64,000 nt of DNA from CAXBNB01 sp965267535 (GTDB lineage: Bacteria > Bacteroidota > Bacteroidia > Cytophagales > Cyclobacteriaceae), in the NCBI GenBank assembly GCA_965267535.1, contig OZ254082.1:248001-312000 (forward strand), written 5' to 3'. A program made the translations under genes and the position numbers. This document shows, one piece after another, positions 1 through 8,436 of the stretch (its first letter is position 1; every line of letters starts with the position of its first letter). Below the pieces are notes generated by a model. It had not been told where the DNA came from. It was given only the letters and a program-made list of their open reading frames with translations, and did not search any database.

Positions 1-1044
1 AAAAAATTTGCCACCGAGTGGAACGATCGTCAATCGTGGGAGGCCCGGGCGGCTAAAATCAAACAGAACCTGATTGCAGGCATGCAACTCGACAAAATGC
101 CAGCAATATCCGGCAACTTTAACCCGATCATACATAGTGAAAGGAAGATGGATGGCTATTCGGTAGTGAACATAGCCATAGAAAGTTTTCCCGGATTTTA
201 CATCACAGGTAATCTTTACAGGCCCCTGAAAAAGGAAAAAAGCCATGCAGCTATACTCAGTCCGCATGGTCACCTGGCCGATAAGCGACTAAAAGAAGAC
301 GTACAAACACGGTGTGCTGTGCTTGCACGGATGGGTGCTGTGGTGTTTGCTTACGATATGGTAGGGCGGGGAGAAGCCTTGCAGGTAGATCATAATATCT
401 CTATAGCTTTACTACTGCAAACCTGGAATAGCAAACGTGTATTGGATTACCTGCTCAGCCTGCCTGAAGTAGACCCGGAAAGAATAGGCATGACCGGAGG
501 ATCGGGTGGTGGCACCCAGACATTTATGCTCACAGCTATAGACGAAAGAGTAAAAGTATCGGCACCAATAGTGCAGGTGTCTGCCCACTTTTTTGGAGGG
601 TGTGTCTGCGAAAGTGGGATGCCTGTACATAAAACAGCAACCCTGCAAACCAACAATGTAGAAGTAGCAGCACTCTGTGCCCCACGACCCTTGTTGCTGG
701 TGAGCAATGGAGAAGACTGGACACGCAACACACCTCGGGTGGAATTCCCCTACATTCAGCGGGTCTATGCAGCCTACAATGCAGAGCACAAAGCTGAAAA
801 CGTACATTTGCCGGCAGAAAAACACGACTATGGCTATAATAAACGAACGGCAGTTTACAACTTTTTTGCCCATCACCTGGACTTAAACAATGATGCCATC
901 CCCTACAGCAATGGGTATCAGGAGGATTTTGTGACTCTGCTCCCTATGGACGACCTGAGGGTATTTAACAGTCAATACACTTGGCCTAAAAATGCCCTGC
1001 GAGGAAATAAAGCCGTGATGAAATACCTTAAGATCGATTATTGA
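1..1044 (+). CDS. alpha/beta hydrolase, acetyl-xylan-esterase-like (5' truncated by window edge)
   Basis: The reading frame is open from base 1, so the start lies outside the window; the first ATG inside (82) is not the true start. The product looks like a serie of alpha/beta-fold carbohydrate esterases (acetylxylan esterase-like). Counting from the ATG at 82, the nucleophile elbow GGSGGG puts the catalytic Ser near residue 141, and the motif KHDYGYNKR puts the catalytic His near residue 248. The conserved fold core (SPHGH, near residue 60) is present. Members are usually secreted or periplasmic and remove ester groups from polysaccharides. The next gene on the same strand, 51 bases downstream, encodes an FG-GAP protein, so both may belong to a polysaccharide locus that extends leftward. 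Family is fairly secure; substrate is not known. Confidence 0.8.
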   Translation, partial: KKFATEWNDRQSWEARAAKIKQNLIAGMQLDKMPAISGNFNPIIHSERKMDGYSVVNIAIESFPGFYITGNLYRPLKKEKSHAAILSPHGHLADKRLKEDVQTRCAVLARMGAVVFAYDMVGRGEALQVDHNISIALLLQTWNSKRVLDYLLSLPEVDPERIGMTGGSGGGTQTFMLTAIDERVKVSAPIVQVSAHFFGGCVCESGMPVHKTATLQTNNVEVAALCAPRPLLLVSNGEDWTRNTPRVEFPYIQRVYAAYNAEHKAENVHLPAEKHDYGYNKRTAVYNFFAHHLDLNNDAIPYSNGYQEDFVTLLPMDDLRVFNSQYTWPKNALRGNKAVMKYLKIDY

Positions 1045-1095
1045 GCGGGGTATTACGCCAAAAGAAATTTACTTACAGATACAACCTAAACCAAG

Positions 1096-3027
1096 ATGAC
1101 AATCAAATCACTTATTACCATTGCCGTGCTGGCTTTTCTTTTTTTCGACAACCAGGCTCAGCACGATCCCGATGACGGACTCATCAGACTGAAATATAAA
1201 AATACGGAAGGTACAGCCGATCTGGCAGTAGGCTTGTGGGCCAACCCCCTGCCTATGGATTACGATAGCGATGGAGACATTGACCTGATAGTATCCTGCA
1301 CAGACGTACCATATAATGGCACCTTTTTCTTCGAAAACAACGGTAAAGATCAGGAAGGTTATCCGCTGTTTGAAAAAGCTGTGCGCATAGGAGACGGTAT
1401 GCGCAATGTTTCGATTAGTTATGTAGACGGAGAGCCGCGCGTGTTGGGTTCTGCTGTAGAATTTCACAATTTCAGGAGGTATGGCTATACACGTCCGGTA
1501 GGTATCTATCAGGCTCAGGAGGTGCTGAAGCACCACAAAAAAATCCGCTTCAACGACTGGAAGTATGTAGATTATGAAGGCGATGGCGATCAGGATTTGA
1601 TCGTGGGTGTAGACGATTGGGTAGAATACGGCTGGGACAATGCTTTCAATGACAAGGGCGAGTGGACCAACGGAGATTTGAAAGGACATGTGTATCTACT
1701 AACCAACAACGAAGGGAGTTACAGCTTTTCGGGTAAAATCCTTGCAGGAGATAAGCCGATAGACGTATATGGAAATACAACACCCAATATGGCAGATTTT
1801 GATGGCGATGGGGATTTGGATATTATATGCGGAGAATTTGTAGACAGGTTTACCTGGTTTGAAAACACAGGCACGCGAGAAATGCCAAAGTATGCTGAGG
1901 GGCGTTTTTTAACCAACGATGCGGGCATTATTCGGATGGATCTGGAAATGATGCGTCCTGTAGCCATCGATTGGGATGCCGACGGAAACACAGATTTGGT
2001 AGTGGGTGACGAAGATGGCAGAGTAGTATGGTTGAAAAACACGGGCAAAGTTTCCGGTAACATGCCGGTATTTGATTCCCCACGATACATCCAGCAAAAA
2101 AGAGACAACATCAAATTTGGTGCTTTAGTAACGCCCTTTGCTGTAGATTGGGATGACGATGGCGATCAGGACCTTATTTGTGGCAATTCGGCAGGCTATA
2201 TTGGTTTTGTTGAAAATACCGATGGAGCAGCTATGCCATCATTAAATCCTCCGGTGTATCTGCAGGCCGACGGGGAGGTTATACGTATTCTTGCTGGTGA
2301 AAATGGTTCGATACAAGGCCCGTGTGAGCGCAAGTGGGGGTACACTACCCTTACTGTAGCAGACTGGGATGGAGACGGGCTAAAAGATATCGTGTACAAT
2401 TCGATATGGGGAAAAATCGAGTGGTTTAAAAACATAGGAGAAAAAGGAAAACCCCGACTAACCAAAGCCGGTGGTGTAAAAGTAAACTGGGGAAAACAAC
2501 CTGTCCCCAAGCCTGCCTGGAATTGGTGGAATCCCGCCAGGGAAGAGTTGGCCACTCAGTGGAGAACCACACCCCATGCCATCGACTGGAACAAAGATGG
2601 ACTCATGGACCTTATCATGTTGGATCATGAAGGGTATCTTGCCTATTTTGAACGTTATCAAAAACGAGGGAAAATGTGGCTGAAACCCGGCCGGCGTATA
2701 TTTAGCAGCAAAGATGAAGAGGGACAATGGCAACCATTGCAGCTCAATGCCAGAGAAGCGGGAAAAAGCGGACGCAGAAAACTGGCACTGACTGATTGGG
2801 ATAATGATGGCGATTTGGATTTGCTGGTAAACAGCAAAAACACTGAATTGTATGAAAATACAGGAGAGGCCAATGGTCAGGTATTGTTTGAGCACAAGGG
2901 AGACATGCATAGCCGCAAACTGGCAGGACATACCACCAGCCCTACTGTAGTAGATTGGGATGCCGACGGCAAGCCCAACCTGCTCATGGGAGCCGAAGAC
3001 GGGTTTTTGTATTGGATGAAAAGGTAG
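1096..3027 (+). CDS. secreted FG-GAP/VCBS repeat protein
   Basis: A 643-residue protein with an N-terminal signal peptide (hydrophobic run to about residue 21, ending in a QAQ-type cleavage site). The rest is a series of about nine Ca-binding-loop repeats of the form DxDxDGDxDL, for example DFDGDGDLDI and DWDDDGDQDL, each followed by a WFENTG-like strand. This is the FG-GAP/VCBS beta-propeller pattern. Such proteins are exported and bind ligands or act with carbohydrate-active enzymes; no catalytic domain is visible. It follows the esterase gene closely on the same strand, which suggests co-transcription. It runs convergently into the subtilase gene with only 3 bases between stops. Confidence 0.85.
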   Translation: MTIKSLITIAVLAFLFFDNQAQHDPDDGLIRLKYKNTEGTADLAVGLWANPLPMDYDSDGDIDLIVSCTDVPYNGTFFFENNGKDQEGYPLFEKAVRIGDGMRNVSISYVDGEPRVLGSAVEFHNFRRYGYTRPVGIYQAQEVLKHHKKIRFNDWKYVDYEGDGDQDLIVGVDDWVEYGWDNAFNDKGEWTNGDLKGHVYLLTNNEGSYSFSGKILAGDKPIDVYGNTTPNMADFDGDGDLDIICGEFVDRFTWFENTGTREMPKYAEGRFLTNDAGIIRMDLEMMRPVAIDWDADGNTDLVVGDEDGRVVWLKNTGKVSGNMPVFDSPRYIQQKRDNIKFGALVTPFAVDWDDDGDQDLICGNSAGYIGFVENTDGAAMPSLNPPVYLQADGEVIRILAGENGSIQGPCERKWGYTTLTVADWDGDGLKDIVYNSIWGKIEWFKNIGEKGKPRLTKAGGVKVNWGKQPVPKPAWNWWNPAREELATQWRTTPHAIDWNKDGLMDLIMLDHEGYLAYFERYQKRGKMWLKPGRRIFSSKDEEGQWQPLQLNAREAGKSGRRKLALTDWDNDGDLDLLVNSKNTELYENTGEANGQVLFEHKGDMHSRKLAGHTTSPTVVDWDADGKPNLLMGAEDGFLYWMKR

Positions 3028-3030
3028 GAT

Positions 3031-4665
3031 TTATTTCTTTTCAGTCATTTTTTTGGCCAGCAGCATAGCTTCGTAGGCGTTTACTATACCCCCACTTACC
3101 GATAGCTGAGCAAATTTGCCTTTCTCACGCTTTTCGGATTCTCCGTCGGGCAGCAGTACTTTAGGTTTGCGTACCTTATAGGCAGATTGCATTAGTATTT
3201 GCTTGAGCTCATTGGCAGTAAGGCTGGGGTAGTGAGACCACACCAGTGCTGCCACTCCGGATACAATTGGGCTCGCAAGGCTGGTGCCGTCATTTACACT
3301 GTATTGATTGCCAGGCTCGAGTGAAACTATGTCTTTGCCCGGGGCAAATAAGTCCACCTGTTTCTTGCCATAATTGGAAAACGAAGCAACAATATCAGAC
3401 GAGTGCTCCAGTGTAGAAGCTCCAATATCCAGCCATGAACTCACAATTTTGCCGTCGTTGCAGATATCGCTGGGAAACCGGGGCTCAACATCTACGTTGA
3501 TGCCGCTATTGCCCGAAGCGTGCACCATCAGAATGTTTTTGCTTTCAGCATATTGAATAGCGCTATCAACAAACTCTTTGTTTGGAGACATTTCCTTGCC
3601 AAAGCTCATGTTGATAATGTGGGCGCCATTGTCGGCCGCATAGCGGATGGCCAGTGCCACATCTTTGTCGTATTCATCGCCCTTGGGGATGGTGCGCAGA
3701 ATCATCAGTTTCACATTTTCGGCAATACCGTCTATACCAATTCCGTTTTGGCGGTTAGCAGCTACTACACCCGCTACAGACGTGCCATGATCGGCTCTGG
3801 GCCCTACCACATCGTTGTTTCCATATTGTGCATCCCGGATGTCTGCAGGATTGTCCCCTATGATTTCACGAGGGGTAAAATCCACATTGAGGTGCATGTT
3901 CAGACATTCGTAGTTGTGACTTTTGTAGGCGGCCAGCTTGTCTTCAGTCAGCCCCATTTTGTATTTGTCGATCAGAAAAGAAATGGCCTTTGAGGTGCGC
4001 TTAGATTTTGTGCGAATACTTTTTAGTTCTTTTACAGATGTGGGAGACAAACCTGTTTCGGTTTTAATGATCTCCTTTGCCGTATGGAAAATTTCTTCAA
4101 ACATGGAAATACCTTCCTCTTCCTGTTTGTATTTAGAAAGGTTTTTCTCGTAGAGATATTTACTTTTTTTGTAGGTAGCAAAAACTTCGAGATCGGCCTC
4201 ATCAAGCTCGTCCGTTGAAGAAACATTCTGGAATCTTTCGTTGTACTTGCGGTATACACGGGTGTATTCAAAGTTTTCGAGGTGAATGTTTTCGCCGTTT
4301 TTGTTACCAATAAAATTCCATCCGTGTATGTCGTCAATATAGCCATTACCATCATCGTCTATCTGGTTGCCGGCAATTTCACCCTCATTGATCCATATTT
4401 TTCCCTGCAGGTCTTCATGCTCTATGTCTACACCGCTATCTATTATAGCTACTACTATGGTTTTGGTTTCTGCAGGGGTATTTTGTATTAGCTCCCGGTA
4501 TGCTTTTTCAGTACTCACCCCGGCTACTTTGTCGTTTTTCAGGTCTTTATTGTACCAGTTTACCAGTTTTTGATCGACTGAATCAATCGAGCTCACCTGA
4601 GCGGTGGCAGTAGAAATAATTAGACAAAAAAGAAAGGGTAAAAAGGTGTGTTTATTAGCAATCAT
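3031..4665 (-). CDS. secreted S8 family serine protease (subtilase)
   Basis: A 544-residue subtilisin-like protease with a signal peptide (about residues 1-23). The catalytic triad is visible: Asp76 in IIDSGVD, His293 in DHGTSVAG, and Ser462 in NDGTSLASP; the oxyanion Asn is about 385 in ASGNSG. The Asp-to-His distance is about 217 residues, far more than the roughly 30-50 of classic subtilisins, because a charged, helical-looking insertion (about 115-285) sits between them. A Ca-binding-like DDDGNGYIDD loop lies at about 103-112. It likely acts outside the cytoplasm on proteins. The start at 4665 is supported by the signal peptide. The gene lies 9 bases after the antiporter gene on the same strand and may be co-transcribed with it. 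Confidence 0.93.
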   Translation of the reverse strand: MIANKHTFLPFLFCLIISTATAQVSSIDSVDQKLVNWYNKDLKNDKVAGVSTEKAYRELIQNTPAETKTIVVAIIDSGVDIEHEDLQGKIWINEGEIAGNQIDDDGNGYIDDIHGWNFIGNKNGENIHLENFEYTRVYRKYNERFQNVSSTDELDEADLEVFATYKKSKYLYEKNLSKYKQEEEGISMFEEIFHTAKEIIKTETGLSPTSVKELKSIRTKSKRTSKAISFLIDKYKMGLTEDKLAAYKSHNYECLNMHLNVDFTPREIIGDNPADIRDAQYGNNDVVGPRADHGTSVAGVVAANRQNGIGIDGIAENVKLMILRTIPKGDEYDKDVALAIRYAADNGAHIINMSFGKEMSPNKEFVDSAIQYAESKNILMVHASGNSGINVDVEPRFPSDICNDGKIVSSWLDIGASTLEHSSDIVASFSNYGKKQVDLFAPGKDIVSLEPGNQYSVNDGTSLASPIVSGVAALVWSHYPSLTANELKQILMQSAYKVRKPKVLLPDGESEKREKGKFAQLSVSGGIVNAYEAMLLAKKMTEKK

Positions 4666-4674
4666 GGGTAAGTA

Positions 4675-6609
4675 TTAGTGGCCAAACTTGTAGCTCAGCT
4701 GTTCCAGGCTTTCATTTGAGCCGACAAAAGTAACAATATCGCCTGATCTTAGGCGGGTGTATCCGTGGGAAATGATCATATGTCCGGTACGTTTGATCGA
4801 AAGTATGATCACGTCCGGGGGCAGGCGGAGGTTGCGTAGGGCTATGCCGTGAAGGTCGGGGTTGGTTACTTCTATATCGCGGGTGTCCTGGCCGGCTTCC
4901 ATTCCGAGCAGAAGTGAGGTAGCTTGTGGTGAGCGCACAAAGTGATCCATCAGGTTAACAATGGCCATAGAAGGGTCGATTACACGTACACCCAGAGCGA
5001 GAAACCGCTCAGTGTAGTAGCGGTCTGTCAGCCTCACTATCATGTCGGGTGTGCCAAAGTGGTGAAAGCATAGCTCGCATATTTCGTAGTTTTTCTTGTC
5101 GGATAGCATGCATACTATCGCTTCGGCTTTTTCTCCCCCTATGGCTTTCAGGTTTTCAAGGCTCAGGTCTTTGATGTAGCGTATTTGTATGCCTTCGGGC
5201 TCTTCAAAAGACCCCTTTTTCTGCCGCGATACGATTTGCACTTTCCAGCCTTTGTTTAGCAGCTGCATGGCTAGAGTTACCGATTGACTTTCGTATCCGA
5301 AAATGATAACATCACGAATACCATCAGAATCAAACTCACCACGGCTTCTGTCTTCACCCAGTTTGCTCAGTGCCCACTTGAACAGAGGAGGGCCTATCAC
5401 CTGATTGATCACGATAATGGCGATGATGACTGTGTAAAAGTCGGGCCCCCAGGTGGGAAACTCTTTGGCGATGACCGTACTAAGGCCCAGAGCTACACCC
5501 GCCTGTGTGATGTAGGGCATCCAGCCTACATGACAGTAGCGCCATGGGTCGCCGGCCATGATGCCCCCAAAGTACGAGCCACCAATCAATGAGACCAGCC
5601 GTATGGTAAACAGAATAATGGCTATAGGCCACACACCCAGCAGGATTTCGATAGAAAGAGATGCTCCTGTAAGGGTAAAAAATGCGGCGTAAACCATGGG
5701 GCCTGTTTCGCTCAATATGCGCAGAAACTCCGGCCGAAAGGTGGTGTAGTTGGTTACATACAGGCTACCCACAATACAGATGAGCAGGGGTTCGAGTGCT
5801 ACTTCTTTGATGAAGTATAGCTCTGTGATATGGTGCGTGTAGGTGGTGAGCACATACATAGAATAACCCATCAGAATAATAATGACAGACTTTATCTCTC
5901 CTTTTATTTTCATAGAAAGAGCAAAACGGAGCGCATAGCCCAGCGCTATGCCCAGCCCGAGCGAGATCAGAATTTCGCCCAACAAAAAAACAAGGCTAAA
6001 TAGATTAAAGCTCTCCCCTACTGTCAATGTTTTGGCCAGAGACAAACACACCGCAAATAGGATAATAACTATAAAGTCTTTGAGTACAGTCACTCCCATC
6101 ACGGTTTGAGTAAAAGGCCCTTTGGCCCGAAGCTCATTGATGATGGCGATAGCAGAGGCAGGAGATCGTGCCACGAAAATGATACCCGCCAGCATGGATA
6201 CTGCTATTCTTGATTCCACATTCATACCCTGCATAAACGGGATATAGTCAGTCATCAGAAATACAGCACCCCCACCAATCACAAAGGTGGAAAGCAGCTG
6301 ACCTATCGTATTCCATTGGATGCTTTTAAACCGCGATCTGAGTTCGCGCAGGTACAGTTCCGAGCCGGCTGCAAACGCGATAAAGGCCAGGGCCATTTCA
6401 TTGATAAAGTTGAGCTTGAGCCGTGAAACTTCGGGAATCATGCCCAGAAAATATGGGCCGCAAAGTATCCCTGTAAATAAAAAACCCGTAATAAATGGGA
6501 GCTTGATGCGCTTAAACACATAGGCGATTCGACCGGATGCTACTGTAATAATCACAAACCCCAATACCAATATGATCAGCTCTTTTTCTCCTTCAAAAAT
6601 CGAATACAT
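4675..6609 (-). CDS. CPA2-type cation:proton antiporter with TrkA domains
   Basis: A 644-residue inner-membrane protein. Residues about 8-400 form some 11-13 hydrophobic segments typical of the Na+/H+ exchanger fold, followed by a cytoplasmic nucleotide-binding TrkA-N (RCK) domain starting near VIIFGYESQSVTLAMQLL (about 415) and a TrkA-C domain at the C-terminus (about 565-640, ending SGDIVTFVGSNESL). This architecture matches KefB/KefC-like monovalent cation antiporters that exchange K+ or Na+ for protons and are gated by ligand binding to the RCK domain. Ion specificity cannot be read from sequence. It is the first gene of a leftward pair with the subtilase and is divergent from the epimerase gene at 6700. 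Confidence 0.9.
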   Translation of the reverse strand: MYSIFEGEKELIILVLGFVIITVASGRIAYVFKRIKLPFITGFLFTGILCGPYFLGMIPEVSRLKLNFINEMALAFIAFAAGSELYLRELRSRFKSIQWNTIGQLLSTFVIGGGAVFLMTDYIPFMQGMNVESRIAVSMLAGIIFVARSPASAIAIINELRAKGPFTQTVMGVTVLKDFIVIILFAVCLSLAKTLTVGESFNLFSLVFLLGEILISLGLGIALGYALRFALSMKIKGEIKSVIIILMGYSMYVLTTYTHHITELYFIKEVALEPLLICIVGSLYVTNYTTFRPEFLRILSETGPMVYAAFFTLTGASLSIEILLGVWPIAIILFTIRLVSLIGGSYFGGIMAGDPWRYCHVGWMPYITQAGVALGLSTVIAKEFPTWGPDFYTVIIAIIVINQVIGPPLFKWALSKLGEDRSRGEFDSDGIRDVIIFGYESQSVTLAMQLLNKGWKVQIVSRQKKGSFEEPEGIQIRYIKDLSLENLKAIGGEKAEAIVCMLSDKKNYEICELCFHHFGTPDMIVRLTDRYYTERFLALGVRVIDPSMAIVNLMDHFVRSPQATSLLLGMEAGQDTRDIEVTNPDLHGIALRNLRLPPDVIILSIKRTGHMIISHGYTRLRSGDIVTFVGSNESLEQLSYKFGH

Positions 6610-6699
6610 TAATTGCCTGGCTTTTTAGATTAAATTGTAAAATAATGAATATCTTCAACTGAGCATAACCAGACACAACATTTTCACCCAAACATAAAT

Positions 6700-7605
6700 A
6701 TGAACATACTGATTACCGGAGGCAAAGGCCTCATAGGCACGGCACTTACTACTTTACTCACGAGTCGGGGGCATCAGGTGAGGCACCTCAGTCGCACCCC
6801 TACTTCGGGCGGTCAGGTGCAGGAGTATAAGTGGGATATTTCCAATAACTATATAGACAAGCAAGCATTGGAGGGGCTGGATGCGATTGTGCATCTGGCT
6901 GGTGAAAGTGTGGCAGCAGGACGCTGGACTGCTAAACAAAAAGAGAAGATAATAAACAGCCGGCGCGATTCTGCCCGGTTGCTTTTCAACGCCATAAGTG
7001 AGAGAGGTACAAAACCCACTCATTTCATCTCCGCATCGGGAGTGGGATACTATGGGGTAGATACCGGTACCCGGTGGATGACTGAAGCAGACAAACAAGG
7101 TGATGGGTTTTTGGCAGAAGTGGTGCATCACTGGGAAGCCAGTGCCGATGAGTTTGCACAGCTGGATATACAAGTGACTAAGCTACGAATAGGTATGGTG
7201 CTAAGTGCGGATGGAGGTGCTTTGGACAAAATTGTACAGCCTATCAAATACGGAGTGGGTGCACCTCTGGGATCGGGTCAGCAGCAGATAAGCTGGATAC
7301 ATATAGAAGACCTGGCCCGATTGGTTAGCCATGTGATGGAAGGCAAACACACCGGCGTATACAACGCTGTGTCTTCCGATCCGGTATCTAATGCAGTACT
7401 TACTCAAAGCATAGCCCGTACCCTTCACAAACCGCTTTGGTTACCTAATGTGCCGGCGTTTGTACTCAAGATGCTATTGGGTGAAATGTCAGCCATTGTG
7501 CTGGGGGGCAATAGGGTAGCAAATGAAAAAATAAAAGCCACCGGTTTTCGCTTTGAATTTGAAAGTATAGACCAGGCAATGACTCAATTACTCAGGGGAG
7601 AGTGA
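6700..7605 (+). CDS. TIGR01777 family NAD(P)-binding epimerase-like protein
   Basis: A 301-residue short-chain dehydrogenase/reductase of the extended type. The dinucleotide-binding motif GGKGLIG is at residues 7-13, HLAGES lies near 64-69, and the catalytic-like YYGV follows SASGVG near 113-120. The C-terminal part matches the DUF1731 tail seen in TIGR01777 proteins (relatives of E. coli YfcH). Length is normal for the family (about 300). The true substrate of this family is not established; it is usually called a sugar-nucleotide epimerase by fold only. Its start is the first ATG after the divergent promoter gap shared with the antiporter gene. Confidence 0.88.
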   Translation: MNILITGGKGLIGTALTTLLTSRGHQVRHLSRTPTSGGQVQEYKWDISNNYIDKQALEGLDAIVHLAGESVAAGRWTAKQKEKIINSRRDSARLLFNAISERGTKPTHFISASGVGYYGVDTGTRWMTEADKQGDGFLAEVVHHWEASADEFAQLDIQVTKLRIGMVLSADGGALDKIVQPIKYGVGAPLGSGQQQISWIHIEDLARLVSHVMEGKHTGVYNAVSSDPVSNAVLTQSIARTLHKPLWLPNVPAFVLKMLLGEMSAIVLGGNRVANEKIKATGFRFEFESIDQAMTQLLRGE

Positions 7606-7671
7606 GACTTGAACTATATTCAATAACTTTGCGTGCTCTTATAGCGGGCATGCCTATAACGTTTTGTTACT

Positions 7672-8397
7672 ATGGAGGATAAACACTTGAATGAAGAAGA
7701 AAAAGGTAAGATTATCAGAGCCTTTAAAGACAAAGACTGGAACGAAATAAAGAGTACGGATTCCTGGGTCATCTTTAAGGTAATGGCCGAAATGGTAGAG
7801 GGGTTTGAAAAACTGGCGAAGATAGGCCCCTGCGTATCGGTGTTTGGATCGGCGCGTACCAAACCCGACCACAAATACTATCGCATGGCAGTAGAGATAG
7901 GCGAGGAACTGGTGAAGCACGGCTATGGCGTCATTACGGGTGGAGGTCCGGGCATAATGGAGGCTGCCAATAAAGGAGCCAACAGCCGCAACGGCAAGTC
8001 GGTAGGACTTAATATTGATTTGCCTTTCGAGCAAAACAACAACCCCTATATAGATCAGGACAAGCTACTCAACTTCGATTACTTCTTTGTGCGTAAAGTT
8101 ATGTTTGTGCGCTACTCTCAGGGCTTCATTGTTATGCCCGGGGGCTTTGGCACGCTTGACGAGTTGTTTGAGGCCATTACCCTTATTCAGACACTCAAGA
8201 TAGGGAAGTTTCCGATAGTGCTGGTGGGCAAAGAATATTGGGGAGGCCTGTTCGATTGGATCAGAAACACCATGCTGAAAGAAAAAAACATCAGTGAAGA
8301 AGACCTGAACCTGATCAATCTGGTCGACAATGCAGTAGATGCTGTCGGGGTGATCGATGAGTTTTACAGTAAGTTTTTACTATCACCCAATTTTTAA
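7672..8397 (+). CDS. LOG family nucleoside 5'-monophosphate phosphoribohydrolase-like protein
   Basis: A 241-residue Rossmann-fold protein of the LOG (TIGR00730) family. The two signature motifs are present: GGGPGIMEAAN near residues 90-100 and PGGFGTLDE at 156-164, which form the phosphoribohydrolase active site. LOG enzymes release bases from nucleoside 5'-monophosphates; in plants and actinobacteria this yields cytokinins, while the role in Bacteroidota is unsettled. A 45-residue acidic/basic leader precedes the core. The gene stands 39 bases ahead of uvrA on the same strand and could share its transcript. Confidence 0.9.
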   Translation: MEDKHLNEEEKGKIIRAFKDKDWNEIKSTDSWVIFKVMAEMVEGFEKLAKIGPCVSVFGSARTKPDHKYYRMAVEIGEELVKHGYGVITGGGPGIMEAANKGANSRNGKSVGLNIDLPFEQNNNPYIDQDKLLNFDYFFVRKVMFVRYSQGFIVMPGGFGTLDELFEAITLIQTLKIGKFPIVLVGKEYWGGLFDWIRNTMLKEKNISEEDLNLINLVDNAVDAVGVIDEFYSKFLLSPNF

Positions 8398-8436
8398 TAA
8401 AAAGGTTTTACCACCAACAACACGCATATAGTATAC

